The notes under the pieces: model-generated
The model's input: only the letters and a program-made list of their open reading frames with translations
What the model was told of the DNA's origin: nothing
Databases searched by the model: none
NCBI GenBank assembly: GCA_037127255.1
Contig: JBANSL010000016.1
Coordinates: forward strand, 5,768,501 to 5,832,500
Direction: 5' to 3'
Source: Persicaria tinctoria
Lineage: Eukaryota > Streptophyta > Magnoliopsida > Caryophyllales > Polygonaceae
DNA length: 64,000 nt
Position numbers and translations under genes: made by a program
Part shown: in pieces, positions 1 through 9,017 of the stretch
Position numbering within the stretch: the stretch's first letter is position 1
How the letters are laid out: each line of letters begins with the position of its first letter

Positions 1-412
1 CAAGCAATCCTTATTCTTAGAAGGCAACACACTCCTATTGAGCTTTAAAGGAACCCCAGAGGCTGCAATGACCTTGTCAGCTTGTAATCTGTAAAGGCCA
101 TTGAGCTTGAAGCCTGATCCAATGACCTGGTTACTGCCAAGGTCCTGAAAACACCAATTTCCAGAAGTAAACACAGCAGCTAAAGATGAATTCTATACCA
201 ACCTAGGCACAGACAGTAAATTATGCTTAAAACTAGGAACCAACAAGACATTATGCAAAATCAGATTATCAGTTAAACATAGAGTGCCAATCTCTTTCAC
301 AAAAGAAGTATTACCATCAGGCATACCAACCAAAATAGGCCTATCAAGCAACCTTTTATCAGTCAATAAATGTGGAAAAGCAGTCATATGATCAGTGGCT
401 CCCGTATGTTCT
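1..412 (-). pseudogene. Ty1/copia polyprotein fragment (protease to pre-integrase)
   Basis: On the minus strand the reading starts with a copia protease-region signature (GATDHMTAFPHL, near 412-370). It continues through the conserved NVLLVPSFKHNLLSVPRL segment (near 195-240), which precedes the integrase zinc finger. After an in-frame stop near 192 the next residues (NWCFQDLGSNQVIGSG) still follow the copia family pattern, so this is a decayed element and not a gene. It runs off the left edge of the window, so its total length is unknown. No LTR or primer site is visible. Confidence 0.8.
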
Positions 413-1180
413 TCTATTGAGGTTGGATTTGAGCATGATCTTGGGCTTCACGTATGTTGCTTTCAAGATTGGTGCCAATTCACACTAGCTTCACCCCCCC
501 CCCCCCCCCCCCCGCAATGACGGCCTCATCGGTTTCATCTTCTTTGATGATGCCTTCATGTCCTTAATCGGCCTGGTTGTTAATTATGTTCACCTTTGGC
601 TCCTTCATGGGCACTCCCGGGCTGTTGAAGCTTCGTTGCAGGGGTGAATCTACAACACGCGCTTGATCTGCAAAGACGTCATCGGCTCCCCCGTGGAGGT
701 GAGACTAGTGCTCTTGAGACTCCGTGTGGCTCGTTGACTTTGTTGATCGAATACCATATAGTTGATTGGGGAGACTGCATCTTGGTCCTTGCAGGTATCA
801 CCGGTCTTCTCATGAACACCATATGCATATAATGTAGCTGTTTGAAGGAGTGAGTGGGTCACCGACTTGATCGTAGAGATCATCAGCTTGATCATGGATG
901 CTATATATTGGGCTTGTCATCAGGATCACCAGCTTCATCGAGGGCACCATTGACCTACTACTTTGATCGATCATAGACTTCGATCAACCACTTCGTCGTG
1001 GGCATCATTTGTCATATAAAGAATATTTCCAAGTTCCAACCCCTTGCTTTTAGAATGGTGTTGTTCGGAACCGTATGCGCGCAGCTAATTAATCCCTTGC
1101 TTAATTTTCACTGATCCATTGAATTTTTAGTGGTGATTTCTAGCTCTCAATATAGTCAGGTTGCTTTTGGCATCATCTCT
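413..1180. repeat. Repetitive non-coding DNA, distantly like the 55.5-57.4 kb region
   Basis: No supported gene. The first bases (TTGGATTTGAGCA, GATCTT) recur at 57064-57090, and the composition (gatcat/gcttcat/gggcacc phrases) resembles the 55.5-57.4 kb repeat tract. A 20-base poly(C) run lies inside at 494-513. Short ORFs here have no recognisable domains. Confidence 0.4.
494..513. repeat. poly(C) homopolymer, 20 bases
   Basis: Twenty consecutive C residues, unusual in otherwise AT-rich DNA. It could be a real mononucleotide tract or have a sequencing length error. Confidence 0.85.
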
Positions 1181-1192
1181 GCAATATAAAAT

Positions 1193-1622
1193 ACAACAAC
1201 AGCCCAATGTATCCCGCAATTAAGCAGGGCCTGGGGGGTCGGGAGGTACGCACTCTTACCCCGGGGAGCCCGAGAGAGTGTTTCCGAAAGACCCATAACG
1301 AAATGCAACAAGAACACTAGTAAGGCATGATCACAAAACAAGTCACGGAGCAAGCAAAAGAACATCAGAGCAAAAGCAAGACAAGCACACACAACACCAC
1401 TCCCCCAGCACTAAACGTCTGCCACCCGTATGCGTCTCCTCCAGTTGTCTCTATCTAATGCCATATCCTCTGAAAGCTGCAGTAAATTGAGGTCCTGTCG
1501 AATAGCCCCCATCCAGCTCATCTTCGGCCTGCCTCTCCCCCTACGAAAGGCTCCAAGATCCAGAATCTCGCACCTTCGAACCGGGGCCGATCTAGGTCTT
1601 CTTTGCACATGTCCGAACCAAC
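1193..1622 (-). mobile_element. 5'-truncated RTE-type LINE, 3' end with target-site duplication
   Basis: The minus strand encodes the typical C-terminal tail of RTE-clade LINE reverse transcriptases: [11 protein letters not shown], then GRGRPKMSW, then [20 protein letters not shown] (1626-1411). It is followed by the family's usual 3' trailer, which reads APRGKSAYLPTPQALL in another frame. The insert is bounded by a perfect 12-bp direct repeat, GCAATATAAAAT, at 1181-1192 and 1623-1634. The 3' end carries the short GTTGTTGT repeat expected of RTE elements instead of poly(A). About 430 bp remain. A related uninserted sequence (ATCATCTCTGCAATATAA) occurs near 36228-36245. Confidence 0.85.
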
Positions 1623-1634
1623 GCAATATAAAAT

Positions 1635-3207
1635 GATGAGTTGAAATATGAACTAATAGAGTAATATAAATAATATTTCCAATCCCTAAGTTTTCTTACA
1701 TAACTTGCTTTCATGCTTTGAGCAACTTTACTAGAAGGAGCTTAACTAATATAGGAAGCATTAAAGAAAATGCTCTTACAGGGACAATTTCTCCTTTATT
1801 GTTCAGGCCGGAAACCATATTTGATGACGATCCATTGTCATCAAACACCCTTCATAATCAAGTACCGATCTTAATACTCAGATTGTACGTTAGCGAGAAC
1901 AAAGTTACCAATCTGTAGCTAGCTAGCGCGCTTGTTTGCACTCGTAAGCCCACCTAAGACGAAATACAAGAATAGAGTCAAAAGAAACTTAAAGAGTCAT
2001 TCGGTTTCACATATCACAACATTTTGATGGTCTTAATGCCTTCTATACTACATTTACCTTGTTTTGAGGAGATAATTCAATTGTTAACCCCATGGTGATA
2101 TATCTAGCTTCAGTTTTAACGAATGTTGCAGAAATCACTGAGTGGAGTAAGCTAAAGCATGGTTTCACAAAATAAATCTACAAGAGAGACTAGTTCATTC
2201 ATGTTTTAACCAAGATCTGTTTTTACCCATACCCTCATGAATTGTCTCCAAGGATTATTCACCTCTAGCTCAATTGATAGTCCTTCCGTTTCAGCAAGTA
2301 CCATAAGACAGTGTACGGTTAATCTTCAATGCTCAAATTCATGCGAGGGAAAATAAACGCAAAATGTATCATCTTATTTGCATCATTTAATGGTCTTATC
2401 TGCACCTAAGAAGAAATTAAATGATACGGAGTACTAAAGAATAAGGTGAAAAGTATATCAAAACATTTTTTTACAAATCATGGAAGTTCAAACCTTAAAT
2501 AAGTTTTGACATTTACAAGATGAAGGTTAGCTTGTTGAATTGATTAGCATGATTGAGCCAATTCAATGGCTGATGCACCTCTCAAGAGAGTGAACAAAAT
2601 TTCTGCATTAATTTCAATAATTGTAATGGTGAGTTTGAATAATTATCATATAAACTCATGATAATATTCACATACTGACAAAGTAACCAATGTTGTCGGA
2701 AAAAGGCATTAAAGAGATCACCTTATCTTCATTAATCAGATCCTCACTGGGAGAAACAAATGCAAAACGACTTATATATCTTGGCTATAGTTGATGTAAG
2801 CCATCTGATGGCATTTGGAAGAGGATGGACAAAAGTTCTGCATTTTAAATAGTTGAGCAAGTTACCAATCTTGATCAATGTTGGTTGCACCTGGTGTAAG
2901 CCCACCTAAGAATAAATAGAAGAATACGTATACTCTAGTCAAAACAAACATAAGATTCATTCGATTTCACATATATATCACAATATATAGTTCAATAGAC
3001 TTAATGCCTGCTATATCACATTTACCTTGTTTGGAGGAAGACAATTCAGTTGTTAACTGGACAATGATTTCCTGCTTTATCACATTTGCTTTAAAAATTC
3101 TGCAGCGATAGTCTCATTTAATCCCTTTGTTCAAAAAGAATTCCCCCTTTTTCTTGCTTCTGTTTTTATCAAATATATTCTGCAGTGTTTGCAGAAGATG
3201 GATGCCA
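1635..3207. repeat. Copy of the 'downstream unit' repeat (interrupted at its end by Copia-1)
   Basis: Non-coding sequence repeated at 29.4-30.85 kb, 30.93-32.09 kb and 36.0-37.1 kb. Shared phrases include TAAGCCCACCTAAG, ATTCGGTTTCACATAT, GCTGATGCACCTCT and GAAGATGGATGCCAGGCG. The unit lies downstream of the minus-strand LRR genes and contains short blocks with splice-site-like edges on the minus strand. The Copia-1 element interrupts it at 3211 and the unit resumes at 8618. Confidence 0.7.
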
Positions 3208-3211
3208 GGCG

Positions 3212-3899
3212 TGTTGTGTTTCCCTCCTATATGGGGAAGAGTCCAATGGACTATTTACCATATGGATTTACCATGTGAAGTTTTACCCTACCTCCTTTAT
3301 AAAAGGGGATGCCTTTTCCATTTGGGAAAGTAAGAGAGAGAAAACAAAGAGTGAGAAAGGGAGAAAAGAGAGAGCTTGGAGAGGAATCCCGTATGCCCTT
3401 GTTCAGCCCATTTTGAAGTGCCCCGATCGACGACCAAACGACCTCCGATTGGGACGATTTTCTGGTATGTTGTTCACCTCATCATAGGCTTCATTTTGTA
3501 CGGTTGGATCGTCGTTTTGAGCCTCCAATCTCAGATCCCCTTTGCTTGTGTTCTTTCGTGGGTTGTTGTTGATTTCCACCAATTGGGTGATGAAATTGGA
3601 GATTTGTCCAAGCTTGTTGATGCTTGATGATGTTGTATGCCTCTAGCCTTGTCTAGGGAAGATTGTACCCACTTGTTATTGTTGATAGTGGAAGTTTCTG
3701 GCTCCCGTGGTTTTTTCCCCGTTTTGGGGTTTCCACGTAAATCTGGTGTTCTTTGTGCTTGGTTATTTTATCTTCTGTTTGTGTCTGATTGTTGGTTTGG
3801 GTTGCTTGAGTTTGGCTCTCTGGTTTACAGTTCTTGTCCATCCCGATTCGTGTGTGTAAAAGGGGTGTGTCTGACGTCCCCTTGCTTCCCGGCACAACA
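3212..3899 (+). repeat. 5' LTR of Copia-1
   Basis: 688-bp LTR, TGTTGTG...GGCACAACA. A TATA box (TTTATAAAAGGGG, about 3297-3309) marks the likely U3/R boundary region. A run of GAGAGAAA-rich sequence follows it. Confidence 0.95.
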
Positions 3900-3902
3900 G
3901 AC

Positions 3903-3914
3903 TGGTATCAGAGC
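3903..3914 (+). other. Primer binding site of Copia-1 (initiator Met tRNA)
   Basis: TGGTATCAGAGC lies four bases after the 5' LTR. It is the classic 12-nt complement to the 3' end of plant initiator Met tRNA that primes minus-strand synthesis. Confidence 0.95.
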
Positions 3915-3926
3915 ATTTGGTTTAGG

Positions 3927-6900
3927 ATGGAGGAAAAGAACAGTTTTCAGGGAATGATTGTGTTGAATTCGGGCAACTACTCAGATTGGAAGATAAAGAT
4001 GGAAGATCTTTTGTATGTGAAAGATTTGTATGAGCCGATTGTGCACAAAGAGATTCCAACGGGTGTCATTGATGTTGAATGGAAAATTCTGAATCGAAAA
4101 GCGGTAGCTACGATCAGACAATTTGTTGATGTGAGTGTGCTCCAGCATATTGCCAATGACACGAATGCTTATGAGTTATGGTATAAGCTTGAAGGGATGT
4201 ATGAGAGGAAGAATGCCCTCAACAAGGCGTCATTGATGAGAAAGCTTGTGAAATTGGAGTACAAAGATGGTGAGAGCATTGTTGTGCATTTGAGCACATT
4301 TCAGGGATTTGTGAATCAGTTAGCTTCTGCGAAAATGTCGTTAGATGATGAGTTGCAGGCTCTACTACTTCTCTCCTCATTGCCGGATAGTTGGGGCACA
4401 CTTGTCGTGTCACTTAGTAATTCCGCTCCGGAAGGCAAGCTGACTATGGAATGTGTGAAAGCCAGTCTTTTGAACGAAGAGACTAGAAGGAAGGAGATGG
4501 GTGTCTCCTCACAGTCAGAAGCTAATGTGACGCAGGGTTCTGGTAACAATAGAGGAAGGAGTAAGCAACGACAACAGCAGAACAGAGACAAGTCCAAAGG
4601 GAGATCGAAGTCTAGAAGCAAGTACATTTGCTATTATTGTGAGAAGCCGGGTCACATTCAAAAGTATTGCCGAAAGTTCAAGAGGGACAAAGGCAAAGAA
4701 CCTGAGAAGTCAGAGACTTCGAGAAATCAAGAAGATAAAGACACTGCCGCTCTTACAATCAGTGATGACATAGTGGAGTTGTTTGTGGCGGCTGATGAAG
4801 GTTCCTTGAATCTTGCAAGTGGTGAGTGCACTTGGATTGTTGATTCAGCTGCTTCATATCACATTACTCCACATAAGGAGTACTTCTCGTCTTACACTTG
4901 TGGAGATTTTGGCCGTGTGAGGATGGGAAATGATGGCGTGTCCAATGTTGTTGGCATGGGCACAGTTTGTTTGTTGACATCCACTGGTTGCAGCTTGATT
5001 TTGAGAAATGTTCGCCATGTTCCTGATATCAGATTGAATTTGATATCTTCTGGGATACTTGATGATGATGGTTATGCTCAAAATGCACAAGGCGGTGTTT
5101 GGAAGTGCTCCAAGGGAAACTTGATTGTAGCCCGGGCAAAGAAGCAAAATACCATGTATGTGATGCAAGCCAAGATTTGCAGAGAAGAAGCAAATGTGAT
5201 TGATGATGGTGCCGGAGAGCTATGGCACAAGCGGCTTGGACACATGAGCGAGCGGGGTTTGCAAATACTTGCCAAGAAAGACATTCTCCCGGATATGCAA
5301 GGTATTTCTCTCAAACCTTGTCTTGATTGCCTAGCTGGAAAGCAACATCGAGTAGCCTTTCATACTCGACCTCCATCTAGAAGAAAGCATGCATTAGATC
5401 TTGTTCATACTGATGTGTGCTCTATGGATTGCAAATCACTTGGTGGAGCACAATATTTTGTCACTTTTATTGATGACTACTCTAGAAAATTATGGGCTTT
5501 TGTGTTGAAAAGCAAAGATCAGGTTCTGACAGTTTTTAAGGAGTTCCAAGCCAGAGTTGAACGAGAGACTGGTTTGAAGTTGAAGTGTGTCAGATCAGAT
5601 AATGGTGGAGAGTACAGGGGTCCGTTTGAGCAGTATTGCAAGAGTCAGGGCATCAGGCTTGAGAAAACAGTTCCAAAGACGCCACAACTGAATGGGCTTG
5701 CAGAGAGGATGAACAGAACCATAGCAGAAAGAGTCAGAAGTATGTTGTCGACTGCAAAGCTGCCAAAGTCCTATTGGGCGGAGGCAATGTTGACTGCTGT
5801 GTATCTCATCAACCGCTCGCCTTCAGTTCCTCTTGATGGTGATGTTCCACAGAGGGTTTGGACTGGGAGAGATGTTTTCTTCCAGCATTTGAGAGTCTTT
5901 GGATGCCTAGCATATGTTCATGTTGCTAGAGATCAGAGATCCAAGCTTGATAGCAAGACAAAGCCATGCATCTTCCTAGGGTACTCAGAGGATGAATTTG
6001 GGTACAGATTGTGGGATCTTACAGACAAGAAAGTGGTCAGAAGCAGAGATGTTGTGTTCATGGAAGACAAGACTATTGATGACTGGAAGCTCCAGCGACC
6101 GTCGTCTTCCTCTCCTGCTCCAGTCACATTTGATCCCGTTTTTCCTCAAGTTGTGCAGAGAAGTTCAGTTCAGAATCAGCAGGAAGGTGAGCATGATGAT
6201 GGTGATGTTGATCCACCAGAAGTTCCACAACCTCAACAAGAGGAGCCCCCTATCCAACCTGAAGTTGAGTTGAGAAGATCCACCAGAGAGAGACAGACTT
6301 TCTCCCGATACTCAACCAACGATTATGTGTTGTTGACTGATTCAGGAGAGCCTGAATGCTATGAGGAAGCTATGTCAGATGTGCATCAGAAAGAGTGGTA
6401 CAATGCCATGCAGGATGAGATGAGTTCCTTGCATGAGAACCACACCTATGACTTGGTGAAATTGCCTAAGGGCAAGAAAGCTCTCAAGAACAAATGGGTT
6501 TTTCGTTTGAAGTCTGGAGAAGATGGTACACCTCCCAGGTTCAAAGCCAGAGTTGTGGTGAAGGGTTTTGAGCAGAAAAAGGGTGTAGATTTCGATGAAA
6601 TTTTCTCTCCAGTTGTGAAGATGTCATCCATCCGGGTTGTTCTAGGCATGGCTGCTAGCATGGACCTAGAGGTCGAGCAGCTTGATGTGAAAACCGCCTT
6701 CCTTCATGGTGATTTGGAAGAAGAAATCTACATGGAGCAACCTGAAGGTTTTGAAGTCAAGGGAAAAGAGAAGATGGTTTGTCGTCTCAGAAAGAGCTTG
6801 TATGGTTTGAAACAAGCGCCTCGGCAATGGTACAAGAAGTTCGAGTCTTTTATGATCGACCACAAATTTCACAAGACACATGCCGACCACTGCGTGTTTG

Positions 6901-7913
6901 TGAAGAATTACGCCGAAGGTGACTTTCTGATTCTCTTGCTTTATGTGGATGATATGCTTATTGTTGGTCAGGATACCAACAAGATTGCTAGTTTGAAAAC
7001 TGCGTTGAAGAAGTCCTTTGCTATGAAGGACCTTGGCCCTGCAAGCCAGATTTTGGGTATGAAGATTACCCGTGACAGAAAGAATCAGAAGTTGTGGATA
7101 TCACAAGAAAGATACATTGAGAAGGTGCTGCAAAGATTCAACATGGACAAGGCTAAACCCGTGAGTTCTCCACTTGCAGTGAACATGAAGCTGAGTTCTG
7201 ATCAGTGTCCTACAAGTGAGAAAGAGAAACAGGAGATGAAGAAGGTGCCTTATGCTTCAGCCGTTGGTAGTCTGATGTATGCCATGGTTTGCACTAGGCC
7301 AGACATCGCCTATGGAGTTGGGGTTATCAGCAGGTTCATGAGTAATCCTGGAAAGGAGCATTGGGCTGCAGTGAAATGGATTCTCAAGTATCTCAGAGGC
7401 ACTTCGAGAGTGTGTTTGTGCTTTGGTCCTGGAAAACCTATGCTTGATGGTTTTACAGATGCAGACATGTCAGGTGATATTGACACGAGCCGATCCACAT
7501 CTGGATATCTGATTACATTCGCAGGGGGAGCAGTCTCATGGCAATCGAGACTGCAGAAGTGTGTTGCTTTGTCAACGACAGAAGCAGAGTATATGGCTGC
7601 AGTTGAAGCTGGTAAGGAGCTGATATGGATGAGAGACTTCCTAGAGGAGTTGGGAGTGGAGCAAGCTAGCTACCCACTCTATTGTGACAATCAGAGTGCC
7701 ATCCACCTTGCCAAGAATGCCGCCTACCATTCTCGAACCAAGCACATACGAAGAAGGTATCATTGGCTTCGAGAAAGAGTAGAAGATGAAGATTTTGAGC
7801 TCATGAAGATCCACACAAATGAAAACGGATCAGATATGCTGACGAAGACTTTGTCAAAGGAGAAGCTCATCAAGTGCCGCTCAAAGGCGGGCTTGCTCGA
7901 GCCCCCCATATAG
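3927..7913 (+). CDS. Ty1/copia gag-pol polyprotein (Copia-1)
   Basis: Single ORF of 1328 residues from the ATG 13 bases after the primer site. The frame is also open upstream into the LTR (from 3834), but the start at 3927 (MEEKNSFQG) is the usual copia position. Order: GAG/UBN2-like domain; CCHC knuckle (CYYCEKPGHIQKYC, about residue 235); aspartic protease with the active-site motif VDSAAS (about 305, the DSA/DTA form seen in Tnt1-type elements); integrase with HHCC finger (WHKRLGHMSE, about 432) and D-D-E core (DVCSMD about 495, SDNGGEY about 558, ERMNRT about 594); reverse transcriptase with LLLYVDDMLIVG (about 1003); RNase H (TDADMSGD about 1176, ALSTTEAEYMA). No stop or frameshift is present, so it could be active in reverse transcription and integration in cytoplasmic particles. 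Confidence 0.95.
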   Translation: MEEKNSFQGMIVLNSGNYSDWKIKMEDLLYVKDLYEPIVHKEIPTGVIDVEWKILNRKAVATIRQFVDVSVLQHIANDTNAYELWYKLEGMYERKNALNKASLMRKLVKLEYKDGESIVVHLSTFQGFVNQLASAKMSLDDELQALLLLSSLPDSWGTLVVSLSNSAPEGKLTMECVKASLLNEETRRKEMGVSSQSEANVTQGSGNNRGRSKQRQQQNRDKSKGRSKSRSKYICYYCEKPGHIQKYCRKFKRDKGKEPEKSETSRNQEDKDTAALTISDDIVELFVAADEGSLNLASGECTWIVDSAASYHITPHKEYFSSYTCGDFGRVRMGNDGVSNVVGMGTVCLLTSTGCSLILRNVRHVPDIRLNLISSGILDDDGYAQNAQGGVWKCSKGNLIVARAKKQNTMYVMQAKICREEANVIDDGAGELWHKRLGHMSERGLQILAKKDILPDMQGISLKPCLDCLAGKQHRVAFHTRPPSRRKHALDLVHTDVCSMDCKSLGGAQYFVTFIDDYSRKLWAFVLKSKDQVLTVFKEFQARVERETGLKLKCVRSDNGGEYRGPFEQYCKSQGIRLEKTVPKTPQLNGLAERMNRTIAERVRSMLSTAKLPKSYWAEAMLTAVYLINRSPSVPLDGDVPQRVWTGRDVFFQHLRVFGCLAYVHVARDQRSKLDSKTKPCIFLGYSEDEFGYRLWDLTDKKVVRSRDVVFMEDKTIDDWKLQRPSSSSPAPVTFDPVFPQVVQRSSVQNQQEGEHDDGDVDPPEVPQPQQEEPPIQPEVELRRSTRERQTFSRYSTNDYVLLTDSGEPECYEEAMSDVHQKEWYNAMQDEMSSLHENHTYDLVKLPKGKKALKNKWVFRLKSGEDGTPPRFKARVVVKGFEQKKGVDFDEIFSPVVKMSSIRVVLGMAASMDLEVEQLDVKTAFLHGDLEEEIYMEQPEGFEVKGKEKMVCRLRKSLYGLKQAPRQWYKKFESFMIDHKFHKTHADHCVFVKNYAEGDFLILLLYVDDMLIVGQDTNKIASLKTALKKSFAMKDLGPASQILGMKITRDRKNQKLWISQERYIEKVLQRFNMDKAKPVSSPLAVNMKLSSDQCPTSEKEKQEMKKVPYASAVGSLMYAMVCTRPDIAYGVGVISRFMSNPGKEHWAAVKWILKYLRGTSRVCLCFGPGKPMLDGFTDADMSGDIDTSRSTSGYLITFAGGAVSWQSRLQKCVALSTTEAEYMAAVEAGKELIWMRDFLEELGVEQASYPLYCDNQSAIHLAKNAAYHSRTKHIRRRYHWLRERVEDEDFELMKIHTNENGSDMLTKTLSKEKLIKCRSKAGLLEPPI

Positions 7914-7915
7914 GA

Positions 7916-7929
7916 TTGAGGGGGAGCTA
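7916..7929 (+). other. Polypurine tract of Copia-1
   Basis: ATTGAGGGGGAGCT lies directly before the 3' LTR, the expected position and composition for the plus-strand primer of plant copia elements. Confidence 0.85.
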
Positions 7930-8617
7930 TGTTGTGTTTCCCTCCTATATGGGGAAGAGTCCAATGGACTATTTACCATATGGATTTACCATGTGAAGTT
8001 TTACCCTACCTCCTTTATAAAAGGGGATGCCTTTTCCATTTGGGAAAGTAAGAGAGAGAAAACAAAGAGTGAGAAAGGGAGAAAAGAGAGAGCTTGGAGA
8101 GGAATCCCGTATGCCCTTGTTCAGCCCATTTTGAAGTGCCCCGATCGACGACCAAACGACCTCCGATTGGGACGATTTTCTGGTATGTTGTTCACCTCAT
8201 CATAGGCTTCATTTTGTACGGTTGGATCGTCGTTTTGAGCCTCCAATCTCAGATCCCCTTTGCTTGTGTTCTTTCGTGGGTTGTTGTTGATTTCCACCAA
8301 TTGGGTGATGAAATTGGAGATTTGTCCAAGCTTGTTGATGCTTGATGATGTTGTATGCCTCTAGCCTTGTCTAGGGAAGATTGTACCCACTTGTTATTGT
8401 TGATAGTGGAAGTTTCTGGCTCCCGTGGTTTTTTCCCCGTTTTGGGGTTTCCACGTAAATCTGGTGTTCTTTGTGCTTGGTTATTTTATCTTCTGTTTGT
8501 GTCTGATTGTTGGTTTGGGTTGCTTGAGTTTGGCTCTCTGGTTTACAGTTCTTGTCCATCCCGATTCGTGTGTGTAAAAGGGGTGTGTCTGACGTCCCCT
8601 TGCTTCCCGGCACAACA
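7930..8617 (+). repeat. 3' LTR of Copia-1
   Basis: 688 bp, same length as the 5' LTR. The incidental reading frames through both LTRs translate identically over more than 80 residues. This supports identity at the DNA level. Confidence 0.95.
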
Positions 8618-9017
8618 GGCGCCAGCCCAAAACTCCATCCCTAAGACTGTTTGCTCATTATCTGCACTTCAATCACAAGTGGAAACAAAAAGGACAAAAT
8701 TTAGGAACGCTTTCAATCGAGAAGCTCCATTAAAAACATTACTAAAGGTTACCTTGATGATGAAGATCATCTATTTGCTGATGCACCTCTATAGAGATCG
8801 GGCCGAAAATTCTACATTTCAGTGATTGTGTTAATGACTTAATGTACATTTTGTTGGACGATAATTCATATTTCAAATACATAAAAATTTGACTAGTAAA
8901 GAAAGGAACAAATTAACAAAATCATATTATGAATTACAGTGATGAATACAATTAATTAACTCATTTGCTTGAAAATAAATTTTTGTTCCAAGGAAGCCAA
9001 GAATTTACCTCAGAAGT
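8618..9017. other. 3' flank of LRR gene A; resumption of the downstream-unit repeat
   Basis: Continues the sequence interrupted by Copia-1 (GGCGCCAGCCC...). It contains a 59-bp block, 8753-8811 on the minus strand, bounded by an acceptor-like TAG and a donor-like AAG|GTAACC. A paralogous block lies at 37317-37394, downstream of copy C. The last 100 bp are homologous to the 3' coding end of copy C (the segment before its stop), but in copy A they lie beyond an earlier stop. Confidence 0.5.

Larger units (their letters stand above)
3212..8617 (+). mobile_element. Intact Ty1/copia retrotransposon, Tork/Tnt1-like (Copia-1)
   Basis: A complete 5406-bp LTR retrotransposon. Both LTRs are 688 bp (3212-3899 and 7930-8617), begin TGTTG and end CAACA, and look identical by eye. 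The order is 5' LTR, tRNA-Met primer site, one long polyprotein, polypurine tract, 3' LTR. Flanks show a GGCG direct repeat (3208-3211 and 8618-8621; AGGCG if the shared A is counted). The uninterrupted target, ATGCCAGGCGCCAGCCC, is preserved near 36088-36104. Identical LTRs and an unbroken reading frame indicate very recent insertion. The lineage call rests on residue-level resemblance of protease, integrase and RT to tobacco Tnt1. Confidence 0.95.
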
